DNA of 64,000 bases from assembly GCA_022446985.1 (NCBI GenBank), contig JAKVBD010000002.1, forward strand, positions 62,001 to 126,000, in the 5' to 3' direction. This document shows positions 45,340 to 55,395 of the stretch, in pieces. The notes beneath the pieces were generated by a model. The model searched no databases and was not told where the DNA came from. It saw only the letters and a program-made list of their open reading frames with translations. The stretch is from Lentisphaerales bacterium (GTDB lineage Bacteria > Verrucomicrobiota > Lentisphaeria > Lentisphaerales > Lentisphaeraceae). Position numbers and translations under genes: made by a program. Each line of letters starts with the position of its first letter. Within the stretch, counting starts at the first letter, position 1.

Positions 45340-46047
45340 ATGAAAAAGCTTATTTCCCTTATTCTCTTAATCTCAATTCAATACTTAAGTGCTCAAGTTT
45401 CCACCCAGGAGCTCCCAAATGAAATCTCTGCGAAACTCAAGTGTTTAAATCCTCAATACTTAGTCCACTCTCCTTCACAGTCATCCTCTCCCAAACCACT
45501 ACTTATCTTTCTTCATGGCATTGGTAAAAGAGGCAATGATGTCAATCAACTTAAAGCTATGATGTGTACCGTCTCAAAACACAGCAAAAATCACGATATG
45601 TTGACAGTTATGCCGCAATGTGCCAAAAATGAACAAGGCAAAGGCTGGTGGGTTAGTAAAGATCTCACTCTGCTTTTGGAACACCTTAAACAATCATTAA
45701 ATATCGATCAAAAAAAAATTTACCTTGTTGGCTTCAGCATGGGAGGTTTCGGGACGTGGGACTGGGCCATGGAGCAACCAGATACTTTTGCGGCCATTGC
45801 TCCTTTAGCTGGTGGGAGTCGAATAAGCAAGGTAAAGAAAATCAAAGACCTGCAAATCTGGGCTTTCCATGGAGAGAAAGACAAAACGGTCCCTTACTCA
45901 AAAACAAAAACCCTCGTTGATGCTCTTAAAAAAGCCGGCTCTAAGACGGTCAAATTCTCAACTCTTGAGAAACAAGGTCATGGCATAGTCATGCCTATAA
46001 TGAAAGACCCAAAACTATACGAATGGCTCGCGCAACAAAAGAAATAG
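45340..46047 (+). CDS. Secreted alpha/beta-hydrolase esterase (PHB depolymerase/peptidase-like)
   Basis: A 235-residue exported alpha/beta hydrolase. Signal peptide about 1-18; oxyanion-region LLIFLHGIG; nucleophile elbow GFSMGGFG with Ser133; acid Asp181 in HGEKDKTVPY; His214 in KQGHGIV. This small fold is typical of exported esterases and feruloyl/acetyl-xylan-type enzymes. Start ATG 45340 has AAGG at 7 nt; the upstream ATG (45334) is too close to it. It is followed 3 bp later by a small exported protein gene, so the two form an operon. Confidence 0.87.
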   Translation: MKKLISLILLISIQYLSAQVSTQELPNEISAKLKCLNPQYLVHSPSQSSSPKPLLIFLHGIGKRGNDVNQLKAMMCTVSKHSKNHDMLTVMPQCAKNEQGKGWWVSKDLTLLLEHLKQSLNIDQKKIYLVGFSMGGFGTWDWAMEQPDTFAAIAPLAGGSRISKVKKIKDLQIWAFHGEKDKTVPYSKTKTLVDALKKAGSKTVKFSTLEKQGHGIVMPIMKDPKLYEWLAQQKK

Positions 46048-46050
46048 TCT

Positions 46051-46368
46051 ATGAATAGAAGAACATTTTACATCTCTCTTACGGCCACATTTCTCGGTCT
46101 ATCGCCTTTAGCTTTTGCCAAAAAGAAAAAGGGAATAAATAAAGACAAGGAAAAAGAGGATCCAAACGCCATAAAAACCTTAACTGGTACTGTGATTCTC
46201 AAAGAAAGAAATATTACCAAAAATTACCGTTTGGTTGGAAATAAGTCATACTCTTTTGCCAGAGCCCATGCTGGCAGAGTCAAGCAATTCGTTGATCAAA
46301 AGGTCACAGTAGCAGCTAAAGTAAAAGGCAACAGAATCCTTGTTCTGGAAAGTATTATAAAAGCCTAA
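46051..46368 (+). CDS. Small exported hypothetical protein
   Basis: A 105-residue protein with an N-terminal signal (MNRRTFYISLTATFLGLSPLAFA; twin Arg followed by a short hydrophobic stretch), a lysine-rich linker and a small strand-rich domain (LTGTVILKERNITKNYRL, VDQKVTVAAKVKGNRILVL) that resembles an OB-like or bacterial lipoprotein-type barrel. No family recognised. Three bases after the esterase gene, so probably cotranscribed. Confidence 0.7.
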   Translation: MNRRTFYISLTATFLGLSPLAFAKKKKGINKDKEKEDPNAIKTLTGTVILKERNITKNYRLVGNKSYSFARAHAGRVKQFVDQKVTVAAKVKGNRILVLESIIKA

Positions 46369-46382
46369 TAAGGCGTTTTTTG

Positions 46383-46408
46383 ATCCAGAGGCCATCCAGC
46401 CTCTGGAT
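46383..46408. terminator. Hairpin between convergent genes
   Basis: ATCCAGAGGC and GCCTCTGGAT form a perfect 10-bp stem with loop CATCCA. There is no T-run after it on either strand (TTTTTT lies before it on the plus strand), so termination efficiency is uncertain, but its position between converging transcripts fits. Confidence 0.6.
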
Positions 46409-46418
46409 ATCGCAATTA

Positions 46419-47795
46419 TTAATCAATAACCTCATAACAAGGGTTGTACACTTCTGTATCTATCTTCATACGACCTTGTTCAGTGAATGACGTCAGTAAA
46501 GCATCCAATGCTTGCATCAATTCTTTATCTCCACTTATTTTATAAGGTCCATATTCCTTAATAGCCAACAAGCCTTCCTCTTTTACATTACCGGCAACAA
46601 TAGCAGAGAATACTCGGCGAAGATTTGCGGCTAATTTATAAGGAGTCTGATCTCTGTACAGACTTAAAGAAGCAATATTCTCGTGTGTTGGCGCAAATGG
46701 TTCCTGGAATTCGCGACTTATATTCAGCGACCAATTAAAGTAGTAAGCATCTTGAATTTTTTCTCTTTGCTCGGTCACTTCTTTCATATCTTCAGCCAGA
46801 ATTGTCGCTACCTTTTCTGCATCGCCCACGATGATTTTATAAAGCTTGCAGGCTTCATAACCCAAGGTGAAGCGAATGAACTCATCAATACGAGTAAAGT
46901 AATCTGCCGATTCTTCCGGAGCCGTGAAGATAAGTGGGAAAGAGATATCCTCATTATCCGGATGAAGCAACAAGCCAAGTAGATAAAGAATTTCCTCTGC
47001 AGTACCAACACCTCCAGGAAAGACGATAATTCCGTGAGCGGTACGCACAAAAGCTTCTAAACGCTTTTCTATATCCGGCATGACAACGAGTTCATTGACT
47101 ATCGGGTTTGGTGATTCGGCTGCGATAATACCCGGCTCAGTTATACCGACATAACGGCCATCTTTGTGACGTTGTTTCGTGTGACCAATCGTCGCTCCTT
47201 TCATAGGACCTTTCATCGCCCCCGGTCCGCAACCTGTGCATATATCCATACCCCGCAAACCAAGGTGATAGCCGACCTTTTTGGTGTACTCATACTCGTT
47301 GCGTTGAATGGAGTGACCACCCCAACAAACAATCATATTCGGTAATTTACCTGGAATAAAACACTGGGCATTTCGCAAAATGTGGAAAACGGCATTGGTT
47401 GTACCTGACGTTGTCGACAAGTCAAACCTTTCTTTTTTGGTAAGAACTTCTGAATTGGCAAACAAAATGTCCCGTAAGACAGAAAAAAGCAGTTCTCGAA
47501 TACCGGTAATCATCTCGTCACCGACAAAGGCATGTTTGGGAGCATTCGCAACTTCGAGAACAATACCGCGAGATTGCAAAACAACGCTTATGTCAAAGTC
47601 ATTATACTTCTCAAGAATTTTTGTGGTGTCATCTATATGACTTCCACAGTTAAGTACCGCCAAAGCACAACGCCTGAGTATATCATAGAGATTACTTTTA
47701 CTGGCTTTACTGAGTTGTTTCATTTCTTTACTGGAAAGGATGTGAAGGCGGCTTTGTGGAATAACTGAGGCACTGATGCTGTGATGTTTTTTCAT
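46419..47795 (-). CDS. ppnN: Pyrimidine/purine nucleotide 5'-monophosphate nucleosidase PpnN (LOG family)
   Basis: A 458-residue protein that follows E. coli PpnN (YgdH) along its whole length: LYDILRRCALAVLNCGS, NMIVCWGGHSIQRNEYEY, CTGCGPGAMKGPMKGA, VNELVVMPDIEKRLEAFVR, the LOG motif FPGGVGTAEEIL, NWSLNI and RVFSAIVAGNVKEEG. It splits nucleoside monophosphates into ribose 5-phosphate and base, with activity tuned by (p)ppGpp in E. coli. ATG 47795 is chosen: AGGAG stands 5 nt upstream and the length fits the family; the 59 extra residues of the longer frame (to 47972) are not homologous. Upstream to 48191 there is no gene. Confidence 0.92.
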   Translation of the reverse strand: MKKHHSISASVIPQSRLHILSSKEMKQLSKASKSNLYDILRRCALAVLNCGSHIDDTTKILEKYNDFDISVVLQSRGIVLEVANAPKHAFVGDEMITGIRELLFSVLRDILFANSEVLTKKERFDLSTTSGTTNAVFHILRNAQCFIPGKLPNMIVCWGGHSIQRNEYEYTKKVGYHLGLRGMDICTGCGPGAMKGPMKGATIGHTKQRHKDGRYVGITEPGIIAAESPNPIVNELVVMPDIEKRLEAFVRTAHGIIVFPGGVGTAEEILYLLGLLLHPDNEDISFPLIFTAPEESADYFTRIDEFIRFTLGYEACKLYKIIVGDAEKVATILAEDMKEVTEQREKIQDAYYFNWSLNISREFQEPFAPTHENIASLSLYRDQTPYKLAANLRRVFSAIVAGNVKEEGLLAIKEYGPYKISGDKELMQALDALLTSFTEQGRMKIDTEVYNPCYEVID

Positions 47796-48092
47796 AGTTT
47801 CTCCTACTAAATGTATTACGGAGTGCTTGCTGGCATCTCGCTGGGAAGTGGATTTCCCCGAGCACTCATTGTGTCTTCTTATAATTATATTATAGGTGTT
47901 TTTTGCTTCGATATCACCTTTTAAAGCATGAATGATCACTTCCCAATAGTTAAAAAAGGAGTTAACTGCCACTTTCTAGAAACAGATAATTCCCCGGAAC
48001 CTCTTATGTTTAAAAGGTTTCGACACGCCCAGACCACTGGGCTTCAAAAAAATAAATTTGTGAGTAAGAAATACTGACAAAGCCTTTATTTA

Positions 48093-48126
48093 GAAAAAAA
48101 AGCCGAGTCACATAGGATTGTGACTC
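48093..48126 (-). terminator. Minus-strand terminator in the ppnN leader region
   Basis: On the minus strand GAGTCACA-ATCCTA-TGTGACTC (8-bp perfect stem) is followed by GGC and eight T. It lies 300 bases before ppnN and could end a minus-strand transcript from further right or act as an attenuator. A second hairpin GCCCAG/CTGGGC lies at 48027-48042. Nothing else is seen in 47796-48191. Confidence 0.6.
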
Positions 48127-48191
48127 CATTTTACAAACTAAAACTGCACTCTATAAGCAGATAGGTAAACGACTAAAAAAGGACTTAAAAT

Positions 48192-49013
48192 ATGCGTAAC
48201 CAACCTCTAACCATTTACAGTATACTGATCTTTATAGCAGGAAGTTTGTTGTTTTGTATTTCTTCAATAGCAGATACAAAACTCAAGGCTTATCAAAAGA
48301 TAACTTGAAGAACAACTGGCAAATTTACAAGCGTCAAACCTCGCCAGTAAAAATGACAACAGCACTTCTTACCTCAAAGGCGTCAATAATTTAAAGACTA
48401 TTTATCAACAAGCCGGAGACTTCGATAAACTCATTTTAATCAGTATCGAAATTAAACGCCATCAAAAAGAAGGAGGCATGCCCAATTTGCTTTCTGAGTT
48501 TCCGCCTCTTGCGAAATTGCAAAAAACCTTTACTGACCAAAATGAAAAGAATGTTCAAAAACAAAGACATACGCCTGCAACGACTGTTAAAGTACCACGA
48601 TGCAGCATTTAATGAACTGCAAAAAAAGCGAGTTCGAGAAGGCAATCGAGATGGGGCTACAGCATAAAGCTTTTGGCCAAAGAGGCGCTCTTCTATATTA
48701 TCTCTACATAGCCGATTTCCACAAAGAATACCGCATAGAAAGCGGTCCTGTTGCCACTTTTGACTTGCGTTATCTCCATGATTATGAAGATAGGAAAATT
48801 GTCGTTCAAAGTATTCACCAGGATAAAGGAACTTTAAGTAAATCAAAGCTTTTAAAGCCTATTCATGTCGCAGCAGTTAGAAATGGCAAAACAAAAGGAT
48901 TTTCCCTTTTTGTCAACGGAGAGTTTATTGGTAAACAAGCGTATATAACAACAAGAAAAGAATCCAGTCATTTTGAATTCTGCGGAAACCTTAGACAAGG
49001 GTCTCTCTTTTAG
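48192..49013 (+). pseudogene. Decayed secreted protein gene (coiled coil plus LamG-like end)
   Basis: Combining frames gives a signal-bearing protein: MRNQPLTIYSILIFIAGSL, then after a frameshift and TGA a helical part (LEEQLANLQASNLASKND, LKGVNNLKTIYQQAGDFDKL), another shift near 48600, and a strand-rich end with GFSLFVNGEFIGKQ as in LamG domains. At least two frameshifts interrupt it. Only the last part (48600-49013) remains as an open frame. Confidence 0.7.
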
Positions 49014-49018
49014 CCTCC

Positions 49019-49320
49019 TCACCAGAATTTGTGGGCAAACTCAGGCTCGGGCAGTTTTCCAAGCTGATGATATAGAGCAGTTACCCCAAGATTACTTGTG
49101 AGCTCCTGGCATGCTCAGTTCCGCCAATTGGAAAGTCCATATCATTTTTATCAGCAAAAGTGAACATTGTTTTAACCAATTGAGATTGATTCGATTGGCA
49201 TAAAGCTTCTTTAGCGCGCTCTCTGGCTTTGGCCAATGATGGAAAAAGGATTGATACTAACAACCCTAAAATCGCTATAACAATGAGCAATTCGACCAAT
49301 GTGAACTTCAGAATATTCAC
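49019..49320 (-). pseudogene. Truncated, frameshifted prepilin-like gene
   Basis: An intact start MNILKFTLVELLIVIAILGLLVSILFPSL and SNQSQLVKTMFTFADKND, but the frame ends after 79 residues; a shift near 49100 brings in NLGVTALYHQLGKLPEPEF to a TGA at 49019. It lacks the large C-terminal domain of the intact family members, so it is a remnant. Its end is 5 bp from the end of the opposite pseudogene. Confidence 0.7.
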
Positions 49321-49443
49321 AATCTACCTTTTCTATTTTTTACTAATTCAAAGAGCACAGTAATAACCTAACTGTTCATTCTCCAAAAAATTACTAAAGA
49401 AACAAATACCCATAAGTAAAAGTTTATCTTTTATTTCTTAAAA

Positions 49444-49455
49444 CTGTATAGAAAC
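49444..49455 (+). promoter_or_regulatory. CTGTATAGA element (copy A)
   Basis: CTGTATAGAAAC, followed 8 bases later by a small inverted repeat CCTTT/GGAAGG (49463-49481). It lies 44-65 bases before the possible starts of the DUF1592 gene. The same element stands before three other genes. Confidence 0.55.
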
Positions 49456-49516
49456 CCAGCCTCCTTTAGATTCATGGAAGGAAACACCGTTTTTGATGTA
49501 TATGAATCGAGGTTCC

Positions 49517-52000
49517 ATGAATTTAAAATATTTACTGCCCCTTCTTTGCCTTAGTTTTTCATCGTTGGCGGACTCTCTGCCGGTCACTAAACTAAAGCAT
49601 GAGGTTCTCACTCCTTTTATTGAGAAGCATTGTGTGAGCTGTCATGGTCCAGAAAAACAAAAGGCTAAGATTCGTCTGGATAATCAGTCATTGGATATCT
49701 CAAATAACTCACAGGCTCAGCTTTGGCAGGATGTTCTCGATACCCTGAATGCCGGAGATATGCCTCCAGAGAAAAAACCTCAACCAGCAATGGAAGAATT
49801 AACTGTAACGCTCAGAGAACTGACTGAAGGACTTAAAAGAGCTCAGGCGATGCTCTCTGACCAAGGCCAGGCCACAACTATGCGTCGTCTTAATCGCCGC
49901 GAATATGCCAACTCAATCAAGCACCTCTTTGGTTTTACTCTTAACCAAAATGAGCTCCCTGCTGATGACCCGGCAGAACACTACGATACCATAGGTTCTG
50001 ACCAGTACTTCTCTGCTTACTTATTCGACAAATACCTTGAAGTCGGCCGCGAAATTGCCAGGGATGCTCTAAAATGGAATAGCCAAGAGCAAAGAGAAGT
50101 CAGCAGTCTTACTATTGACCCCGAAAAACACAGAATTCCTAAAATCAAAGAAAATGTCAAAAAGAGAAAAGCTAGATACGAGGAAATCATCCTCGGTTTG
50201 GAAGCCGGCAAAGGCTGGAAGGATCTTGGTTTTAAAGATGCCCGGGAATTTTACTACTACATGAAATTCGACGCCGAAAGAACCGGCCGACCTGATAGAT
50301 ACCTAAAAAGACAATACCTCAACAAAGGCATCTACCTGACGGGTCAATGGGGCGTGATGTTTGTGAATGCCAACCGAAGAATCGATCCTCGCGGAGAGTA
50401 CAAAATTCGCATTCTTGCCGGCATAAACCAAAACCCGCCAGAACGTCGCAGATTTTTACAGGTTTTAGCCGATGGCGATGCTATCGCTCAACCCAAAGTT
50501 CATGGCACAAACCATAAACCGGAATGGATTGAATTTAAGCATACTCCTAAAATAAAGGAAGTTCTGGCCCTGCAAATTGGCGAAAGGCGTCACCATGAGA
50601 CAGTTGTTCGTTTCGACCACTACACTCATATCGTTGACCGCTTCGGAGATGAAGCTTCCATTTTTATCGATAAGATTGAGATCGAAGGCCCCTTCTATCC
50701 TGAGCGCAGCTTCTTCGAAAAAATGTTACTTGATGAGAATGAAAAGCCAATCGAAATAACTCCAGAATCAAGCCGCAACATCATCGACAAGTTTGCCTTT
50801 GAAGTCTTTCGCCACAAGCAACCAAACCTGGAATACATAAATGACATTCACCAACTTTTCGAAACAAAACTAAAAGATACAGGCAAGATTGAAGACGCGT
50901 TGGCTGAAGCCATGGCAGTCATACTGTCTTCACCCAGCTTTCTTTACATCTATGAGCAAAGTGATGATGAGACGAATGATACTTTATTAACTCACCGTGA
51001 GTTAGCCATTCGCCTGGCGATGCTTTTGTGGAGTTCCGTACCTGATGCAGAACTGTATGCTGTTGCAAATAACGGTACGCTCAAAAATCCTGGCGTTTTA
51101 AGATCTCAGGTTGACCGCATGCTGGATGATCCACGCAGTAAAACTTTTAGTAATGCTTTCATGGCGCAATGGATGGACTTGTCGCGTTTCGATCAAATTG
51201 CTATCGATAATAAAAAGTTTCCTCTTTTCGACAAAACAATTCGCGCTGCAGTTAAACAAGAACCTCTCGAGTTCTTTCACACGCTGATTCAAGAAAACCT
51301 TTCATTAGATAATCTACTGGATTCAGACTTTATCGTCATCAATAGCGGCCTGGCACAACACTATGGCATACAAGGCGTCGATCAACCCGGTTTCCACAAA
51401 GTTATGCTTCCTGAAGACAGCCCCCGTGGCGGGTTAACAAGTACAGCTGCTTTTTCAACAATGGGTTCCACTGGCGAAAAAACTTCACCGATTATCCGTG
51501 GAGCTTTAATTCTTGAAAAACTGCTGCACGATCCCTCCCCGGCCCCGCCGCCGAATGTCCCGCAATTAAATGAAGCCTCTGATAAACCTTTGAGCATGAG
51601 TGAAACCATAAAACTTCATCAAAGTAAAGCTCAGTGTGCCTCCTGCCATGCGAAAATGGACCCCATTGGTTTTGGACTTGAAAACTTCAATGCCATCGGT
51701 CAGTGGCGTGACAAAGAAAGAGTTAAAAATAAGACATTCCCAGTGAAATCTTCCGGACAATTTCCCGGAGACAAAAAGTTTGAAAACATCAAAGGTTTCA
51801 AATCACTGCTACTAAATTACAAAGACGATCTGGCTCAGTCTCTGGTTGAAGGCATTATGTCCTATGGAATCGGTCGCAAGATTAAGTTTTCTGATCAACA
51901 AGAAGTACAAAAATTAACCCAGCAACTGCGCGAGCAAAACTATCAGGCAAGAAGCCTTATTCATGCCATGGTCAACAGTAAATCATTTCAGCACAAGTAG
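49517..52000 (+). CDS. Secreted PSCyt1/DUF1592-family cytochrome protein
   Basis: About 827 residues from ATG 49517 (signal MNLKYLLPLLCLSFSSLA); ATG 49502 or 49496 would add 5-7 residues. N-terminal haem site Cys39-Val-Ser-Cys42-His43; DUF1587 (RRLNRREYANSIKHLFG), DUF1592 (LLWSSVPDAELYA), DUF1588 (SPIIRGALIL...PPPNVPQL) with a second CxxCH at Cys707-His711, then DUF1585. The middle has FRHKQ-type and FDHYTHIVDRFGDE segments different from the other paralogues. It is the third DUF1592 cytochrome of the window and is followed 9 bp later by its DUF1552 partner. Biochemical role unknown. Confidence 0.86.
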   Translation: MNLKYLLPLLCLSFSSLADSLPVTKLKHEVLTPFIEKHCVSCHGPEKQKAKIRLDNQSLDISNNSQAQLWQDVLDTLNAGDMPPEKKPQPAMEELTVTLRELTEGLKRAQAMLSDQGQATTMRRLNRREYANSIKHLFGFTLNQNELPADDPAEHYDTIGSDQYFSAYLFDKYLEVGREIARDALKWNSQEQREVSSLTIDPEKHRIPKIKENVKKRKARYEEIILGLEAGKGWKDLGFKDAREFYYYMKFDAERTGRPDRYLKRQYLNKGIYLTGQWGVMFVNANRRIDPRGEYKIRILAGINQNPPERRRFLQVLADGDAIAQPKVHGTNHKPEWIEFKHTPKIKEVLALQIGERRHHETVVRFDHYTHIVDRFGDEASIFIDKIEIEGPFYPERSFFEKMLLDENEKPIEITPESSRNIIDKFAFEVFRHKQPNLEYINDIHQLFETKLKDTGKIEDALAEAMAVILSSPSFLYIYEQSDDETNDTLLTHRELAIRLAMLLWSSVPDAELYAVANNGTLKNPGVLRSQVDRMLDDPRSKTFSNAFMAQWMDLSRFDQIAIDNKKFPLFDKTIRAAVKQEPLEFFHTLIQENLSLDNLLDSDFIVINSGLAQHYGIQGVDQPGFHKVMLPEDSPRGGLTSTAAFSTMGSTGEKTSPIIRGALILEKLLHDPSPAPPPNVPQLNEASDKPLSMSETIKLHQSKAQCASCHAKMDPIGFGLENFNAIGQWRDKERVKNKTFPVKSSGQFPGDKKFENIKGFKSLLLNYKDDLAQSLVEGIMSYGIGRKIKFSDQQEVQKLTQQLREQNYQARSLIHAMVNSKSFQHK

Positions 52001-52009
52001 GAATTCTAC

Positions 52010-53287
52010 ATGTCAGTTCATCAAACATCCCGTAGATCTTTTTTAAAAGCTGGAAGTGCCTTTTTAGCTCTGCCTCTTCTCGAGTCTTTTGCTTCTACTA
52101 AAGAAGTCATTAAACCATCAAAAAGAATGATTTTCTGTGGTCTAGGTTATGGTTTTAGAGAAGATACTTTTTTCCCTACCGAAAATGGTGTATTCAATGA
52201 AATGACTGAAGGTATGAAGCCTTTAGAGCGCCATAAAGACAACATCACTATGTTCAAGCACTTGACAAATCATGGCAACACTAATCCTCACTATGGAAGT
52301 ACTTCTTTACTGACAGGTGCGAATATACATGGAACTGCCGGCAAAAGCTTTCATAACTCCATTTCATGTGATGTCCTGGCTGGGCAGCATCTTGGTAAAG
52401 ATATGCGCTACTCCATGCTGCCTTTGGTCAGTAAAGATCCGGATAAAGACGGTCATGGCCCCGGTCTTTCAATGTCCTGGACTCAAGCAGGTAAACCAGT
52501 GTCCGGAATACCTGGACCATTTGAGCTTTATTCACTACTATTCGGTCAAATCAAAGAAACTCCTGAGCAAAGACAAAAGCGTCTTAAACAAAAGCGCAGT
52601 ATTCTGGATATTGTTCTCAAGGATGCCAAGTCTTTAAATACTAAAATCAGTAAATTGGATAAAGAAAAACTCGATGAATTTTATCAATCAATTCGCGAAA
52701 TCGAAGGGGGACTTCAAAAAGAAGAACTTTGGGCCAACCGCCCCAAACCTTCTGTGGATTTCAAAACTCCAGGAAAAGATGTTAGCGGCGAGCAGGAGAT
52801 AAAACTGACCTATCAGCTCATTTGTCTGGCACTGCAAACCAACCAGACTCCGGTCATATCATATCGTCAGCCAATGACCAAAGTCTTGAACAGTTGGGGA
52901 ATCAATTTCACACCACACGCATTAAGCCACTATGCCGGTTCCAAACCACGCACTGAAGCCTTAAATAAATGTGACCAAAAAAGATGTGAACAGTTATCTT
53001 ACTTCATAAACCTACTTAAAAATACCAAAGATGTCGAAGGGACTTCTCTCTATGATCACACCATTCTCAGTTGGGGAACCAATATCCGCACCAGTCACAT
53101 GATTAAAGATGTTCCAGTGATTATCACCGGTGGAGGCGCTAAGAACATTAAACATGGTCGTCACATCATTCTAGATAATGAAGATACTCCACTTGGCAAC
53201 CTGTGGTTAACTCTTCTTCAAGAGGCTGGTGTTCCTGTTGATAAATTCGGTAATAGCACAGGGATCATCCCTGAATTACTTGGTTAA
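52010..53287 (+). CDS. DUF1552 family protein with Tat signal
   Basis: A 425-residue paralogue of the proteins at 13127 and 22448. N-terminal SRRSFLKAGSAFLALPLLES is a good twin-arginine signal. Family blocks: FFPTENGVFNEMTEGMKPL, DVLAGQHLG, LSMSWTQAGKPVSGIPGP, SYRQPMTKVL and TILSWGTNIRTSHM. Exported; function not known. AGGA lies 8 nt before the ATG and the gene directly follows its DUF1592 partner. The next gene is convergent, only 29 bp away, with no strong terminator seen between them. Confidence 0.86.
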   Translation: MSVHQTSRRSFLKAGSAFLALPLLESFASTKEVIKPSKRMIFCGLGYGFREDTFFPTENGVFNEMTEGMKPLERHKDNITMFKHLTNHGNTNPHYGSTSLLTGANIHGTAGKSFHNSISCDVLAGQHLGKDMRYSMLPLVSKDPDKDGHGPGLSMSWTQAGKPVSGIPGPFELYSLLFGQIKETPEQRQKRLKQKRSILDIVLKDAKSLNTKISKLDKEKLDEFYQSIREIEGGLQKEELWANRPKPSVDFKTPGKDVSGEQEIKLTYQLICLALQTNQTPVISYRQPMTKVLNSWGINFTPHALSHYAGSKPRTEALNKCDQKRCEQLSYFINLLKNTKDVEGTSLYDHTILSWGTNIRTSHMIKDVPVIITGGGAKNIKHGRHIILDNEDTPLGNLWLTLLQEAGVPVDKFGNSTGIIPELLG

Positions 53288-53316
53288 AGTCAATGGTCGT
53301 ATGGGTTAAACTAAAC

Positions 53317-55395
53317 TTAAAAACCGCTCTTTTTCTCCCTCACAGTTATCAACGATTCTATCTTCATAAGAAGTTCAGGATGGATATTTTTCTTAGTCAG
53401 GTAAATAGTCTCGGTGACATCCGGGCCAATCACCTGATTATCCGGCGAATTTAAGTGCAAACCGCGAATGTCCAGTTCTTTCAGTTCAAGGCCTTTCAAA
53501 CTCTTGGTCTGAAACCAGTTAACTCCGCGAATATCCAATGTTTCAACATTCAAGGTTTTGAGAATATTTACATTTTCCTGAGAGACCGAAAGAATTGATG
53601 AGAAGTTAGGACAATTACCGGCAATCTTGAGTGAATTATTTTCAGGATTAAAAGTAAACTCATCCATCTGCCAATTATGATTTACATTAGCAAGAACATA
53701 CTTAATAACCTGAGCATGTTCATCAATATTTTTGCGCTTTTGGTAATCAAGAAAACCAAGTAGAATAACCTGGTCTTTGAAATGTCCTTCTAAATAAGAA
53801 ACCATTTTACCAATAGCCTCTGGAGGGTACGTCCCATCTTCTCTTTTTTTCTCACCCAATATCGCTTCAAGAGCTTTGAACAAATAAGCATGAGCGTGCT
53901 CATCTGGAGGGCTGCCTTTTTTAAGAGCTTCATAAGCCAGGTCAAACTCTTGTATTATAAAATATAAACGGCATATAAAATTATAGTAACCAATGCTTTT
54001 GCTAACCTCTCCAATCCTGTCAAGAGTATCAATCGCCTCATTTATTTCTTTTTGAGGATCCGTCAGAACTTTTTTGTAAAAGCCTCTTCTTAAATCATGA
54101 ATAATCCTGCCACTATTACTAATAAGACTTAAATTAGTGAGATCTTCCTCTTTTTTGTATCGCTTAAAATTCAACTCTGCTTCTAAACGAGCTACTTCTG
54201 CAGCATGTTCATTGGCTTCTGCTGCCTTTCTAGCAAGCGCCTCGCCTTCACGGGATTTATTAAGATAACCTATAAACACTAACGTAGAAATCACCAAAAG
54301 AGTGAAGAATAAAATCGAAACCTGACAAAGCCGTTTATTTCTTTGGTAAAACAGTTTCAGCTCTTTTAAAACTCCGGCATTTTCGGCCTCTGTTGAGTAA
54401 CCATCTAAGTAGTGTATCACGTCGGTTGCCAGGTCATGGATGGATTGATACCTCGAATTAGGCTCAAGACTCATGGCTTTCAGAACCACTGCATTCAGGC
54501 TTTCGGGTATGTGTATTTCTTCACAGCGTTCAATGGGAGGTACAATTTCACCTTTCTTAGTTTTCTCAAGTATCTCATTCGAACTCCCGTTAAGAGGCCT
54601 TTTTTGAGTTAACAGACAGTAAAGCAACGCTCCTAAAGCGTAAATATCCATCGTTTTAGACTTGTGTTTTACCCCCTCAACTTGCTCTGGTGATATATAA
54701 CCTGGGGTTCCTTTAATAACTCCGTGTAGAGTAACATTATTAAGTAAATCCGGATTCAGCAGGAGCTCTTCATCCTGCTCATCCTGACCAATAATTTTCG
54801 CCAGCCCCCAATCACAAACCAGAACTTCACCAAACTTACCGACCTGTATATTTTCAGGTTTTAAATCTAAGTGGAGAATTTCTCGTGAATGAGCATAAGA
54901 CATAGCATCACAAACTTTCAGAAAAATCACCAGCAAAGATCTCAGGTTATACTGTTCGCTATAACCGACCTCACCTTTATCCAATTTAGCCAAAATATCG
55001 CTAAGAGAATCACCGATCTTCAAATCCATCGTAAAAAAGGGGGCGGCCTTTTCATCCACACCGATTTCGTGAACTTTTATAATATTGGGGTGCTCAAGTG
55101 CCGCGGTAAGGCGGGCTTCCCTTATGAAGGGTTCGTAAAATTCCTCCGGCGTATCTTCGTGGAGTTTTGCCATCGCCAGATAACGACCGGTCTTTTTATC
55201 GAATACCTTGAAGATGCTTTTCATCCCACCGGCATCGATTTTATTAATATCGGAATACACCTCTGAAATATCAATTAATTCTCGGTAAAGAGGTGAAAAC
55301 TCCAAAAGGTCTACTTCGTCATCAAAATCATAGAAATCGCTTCCGCGATACTCCATTTGATCCTGATCAAGTATACGCTTGGGATTATTCTTCAT
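53317..55395 (-). CDS. Membrane Ser/Thr protein kinase
   Basis: A 692-residue paralogue of the kinase at 27052. Kinase domain about 52-340: Gly-loop AGGMKSIFKV, VAIK-type Lys77 in LAMAK, Glu93 in the C helix (IREARLTAAL), catalytic loop His175-Leu-Asp177-Leu-Lys179-Pro-Glu-Asn182, Asp195 in DWG, and GTPGYISPEQ. So, unlike the first copy, all key residues are present. Membrane helix near 360-382, then a coiled coil, a TPR-like helical part and a C-terminal leucine-rich-like stretch (LNVETLDIRGVNWF, LKELDIRGLHL). It overlaps the sigma gene by 11 bp and probably controls it. Confidence 0.9.
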   Translation of the reverse strand: MKNNPKRILDQDQMEYRGSDFYDFDDEVDLLEFSPLYRELIDISEVYSDINKIDAGGMKSIFKVFDKKTGRYLAMAKLHEDTPEEFYEPFIREARLTAALEHPNIIKVHEIGVDEKAAPFFTMDLKIGDSLSDILAKLDKGEVGYSEQYNLRSLLVIFLKVCDAMSYAHSREILHLDLKPENIQVGKFGEVLVCDWGLAKIIGQDEQDEELLLNPDLLNNVTLHGVIKGTPGYISPEQVEGVKHKSKTMDIYALGALLYCLLTQKRPLNGSSNEILEKTKKGEIVPPIERCEEIHIPESLNAVVLKAMSLEPNSRYQSIHDLATDVIHYLDGYSTEAENAGVLKELKLFYQRNKRLCQVSILFFTLLVISTLVFIGYLNKSREGEALARKAAEANEHAAEVARLEAELNFKRYKKEEDLTNLSLISNSGRIIHDLRRGFYKKVLTDPQKEINEAIDTLDRIGEVSKSIGYYNFICRLYFIIQEFDLAYEALKKGSPPDEHAHAYLFKALEAILGEKKREDGTYPPEAIGKMVSYLEGHFKDQVILLGFLDYQKRKNIDEHAQVIKYVLANVNHNWQMDEFTFNPENNSLKIAGNCPNFSSILSVSQENVNILKTLNVETLDIRGVNWFQTKSLKGLELKELDIRGLHLNSPDNQVIGPDVTETIYLTKKNIHPELLMKIESLITVREKKSGF

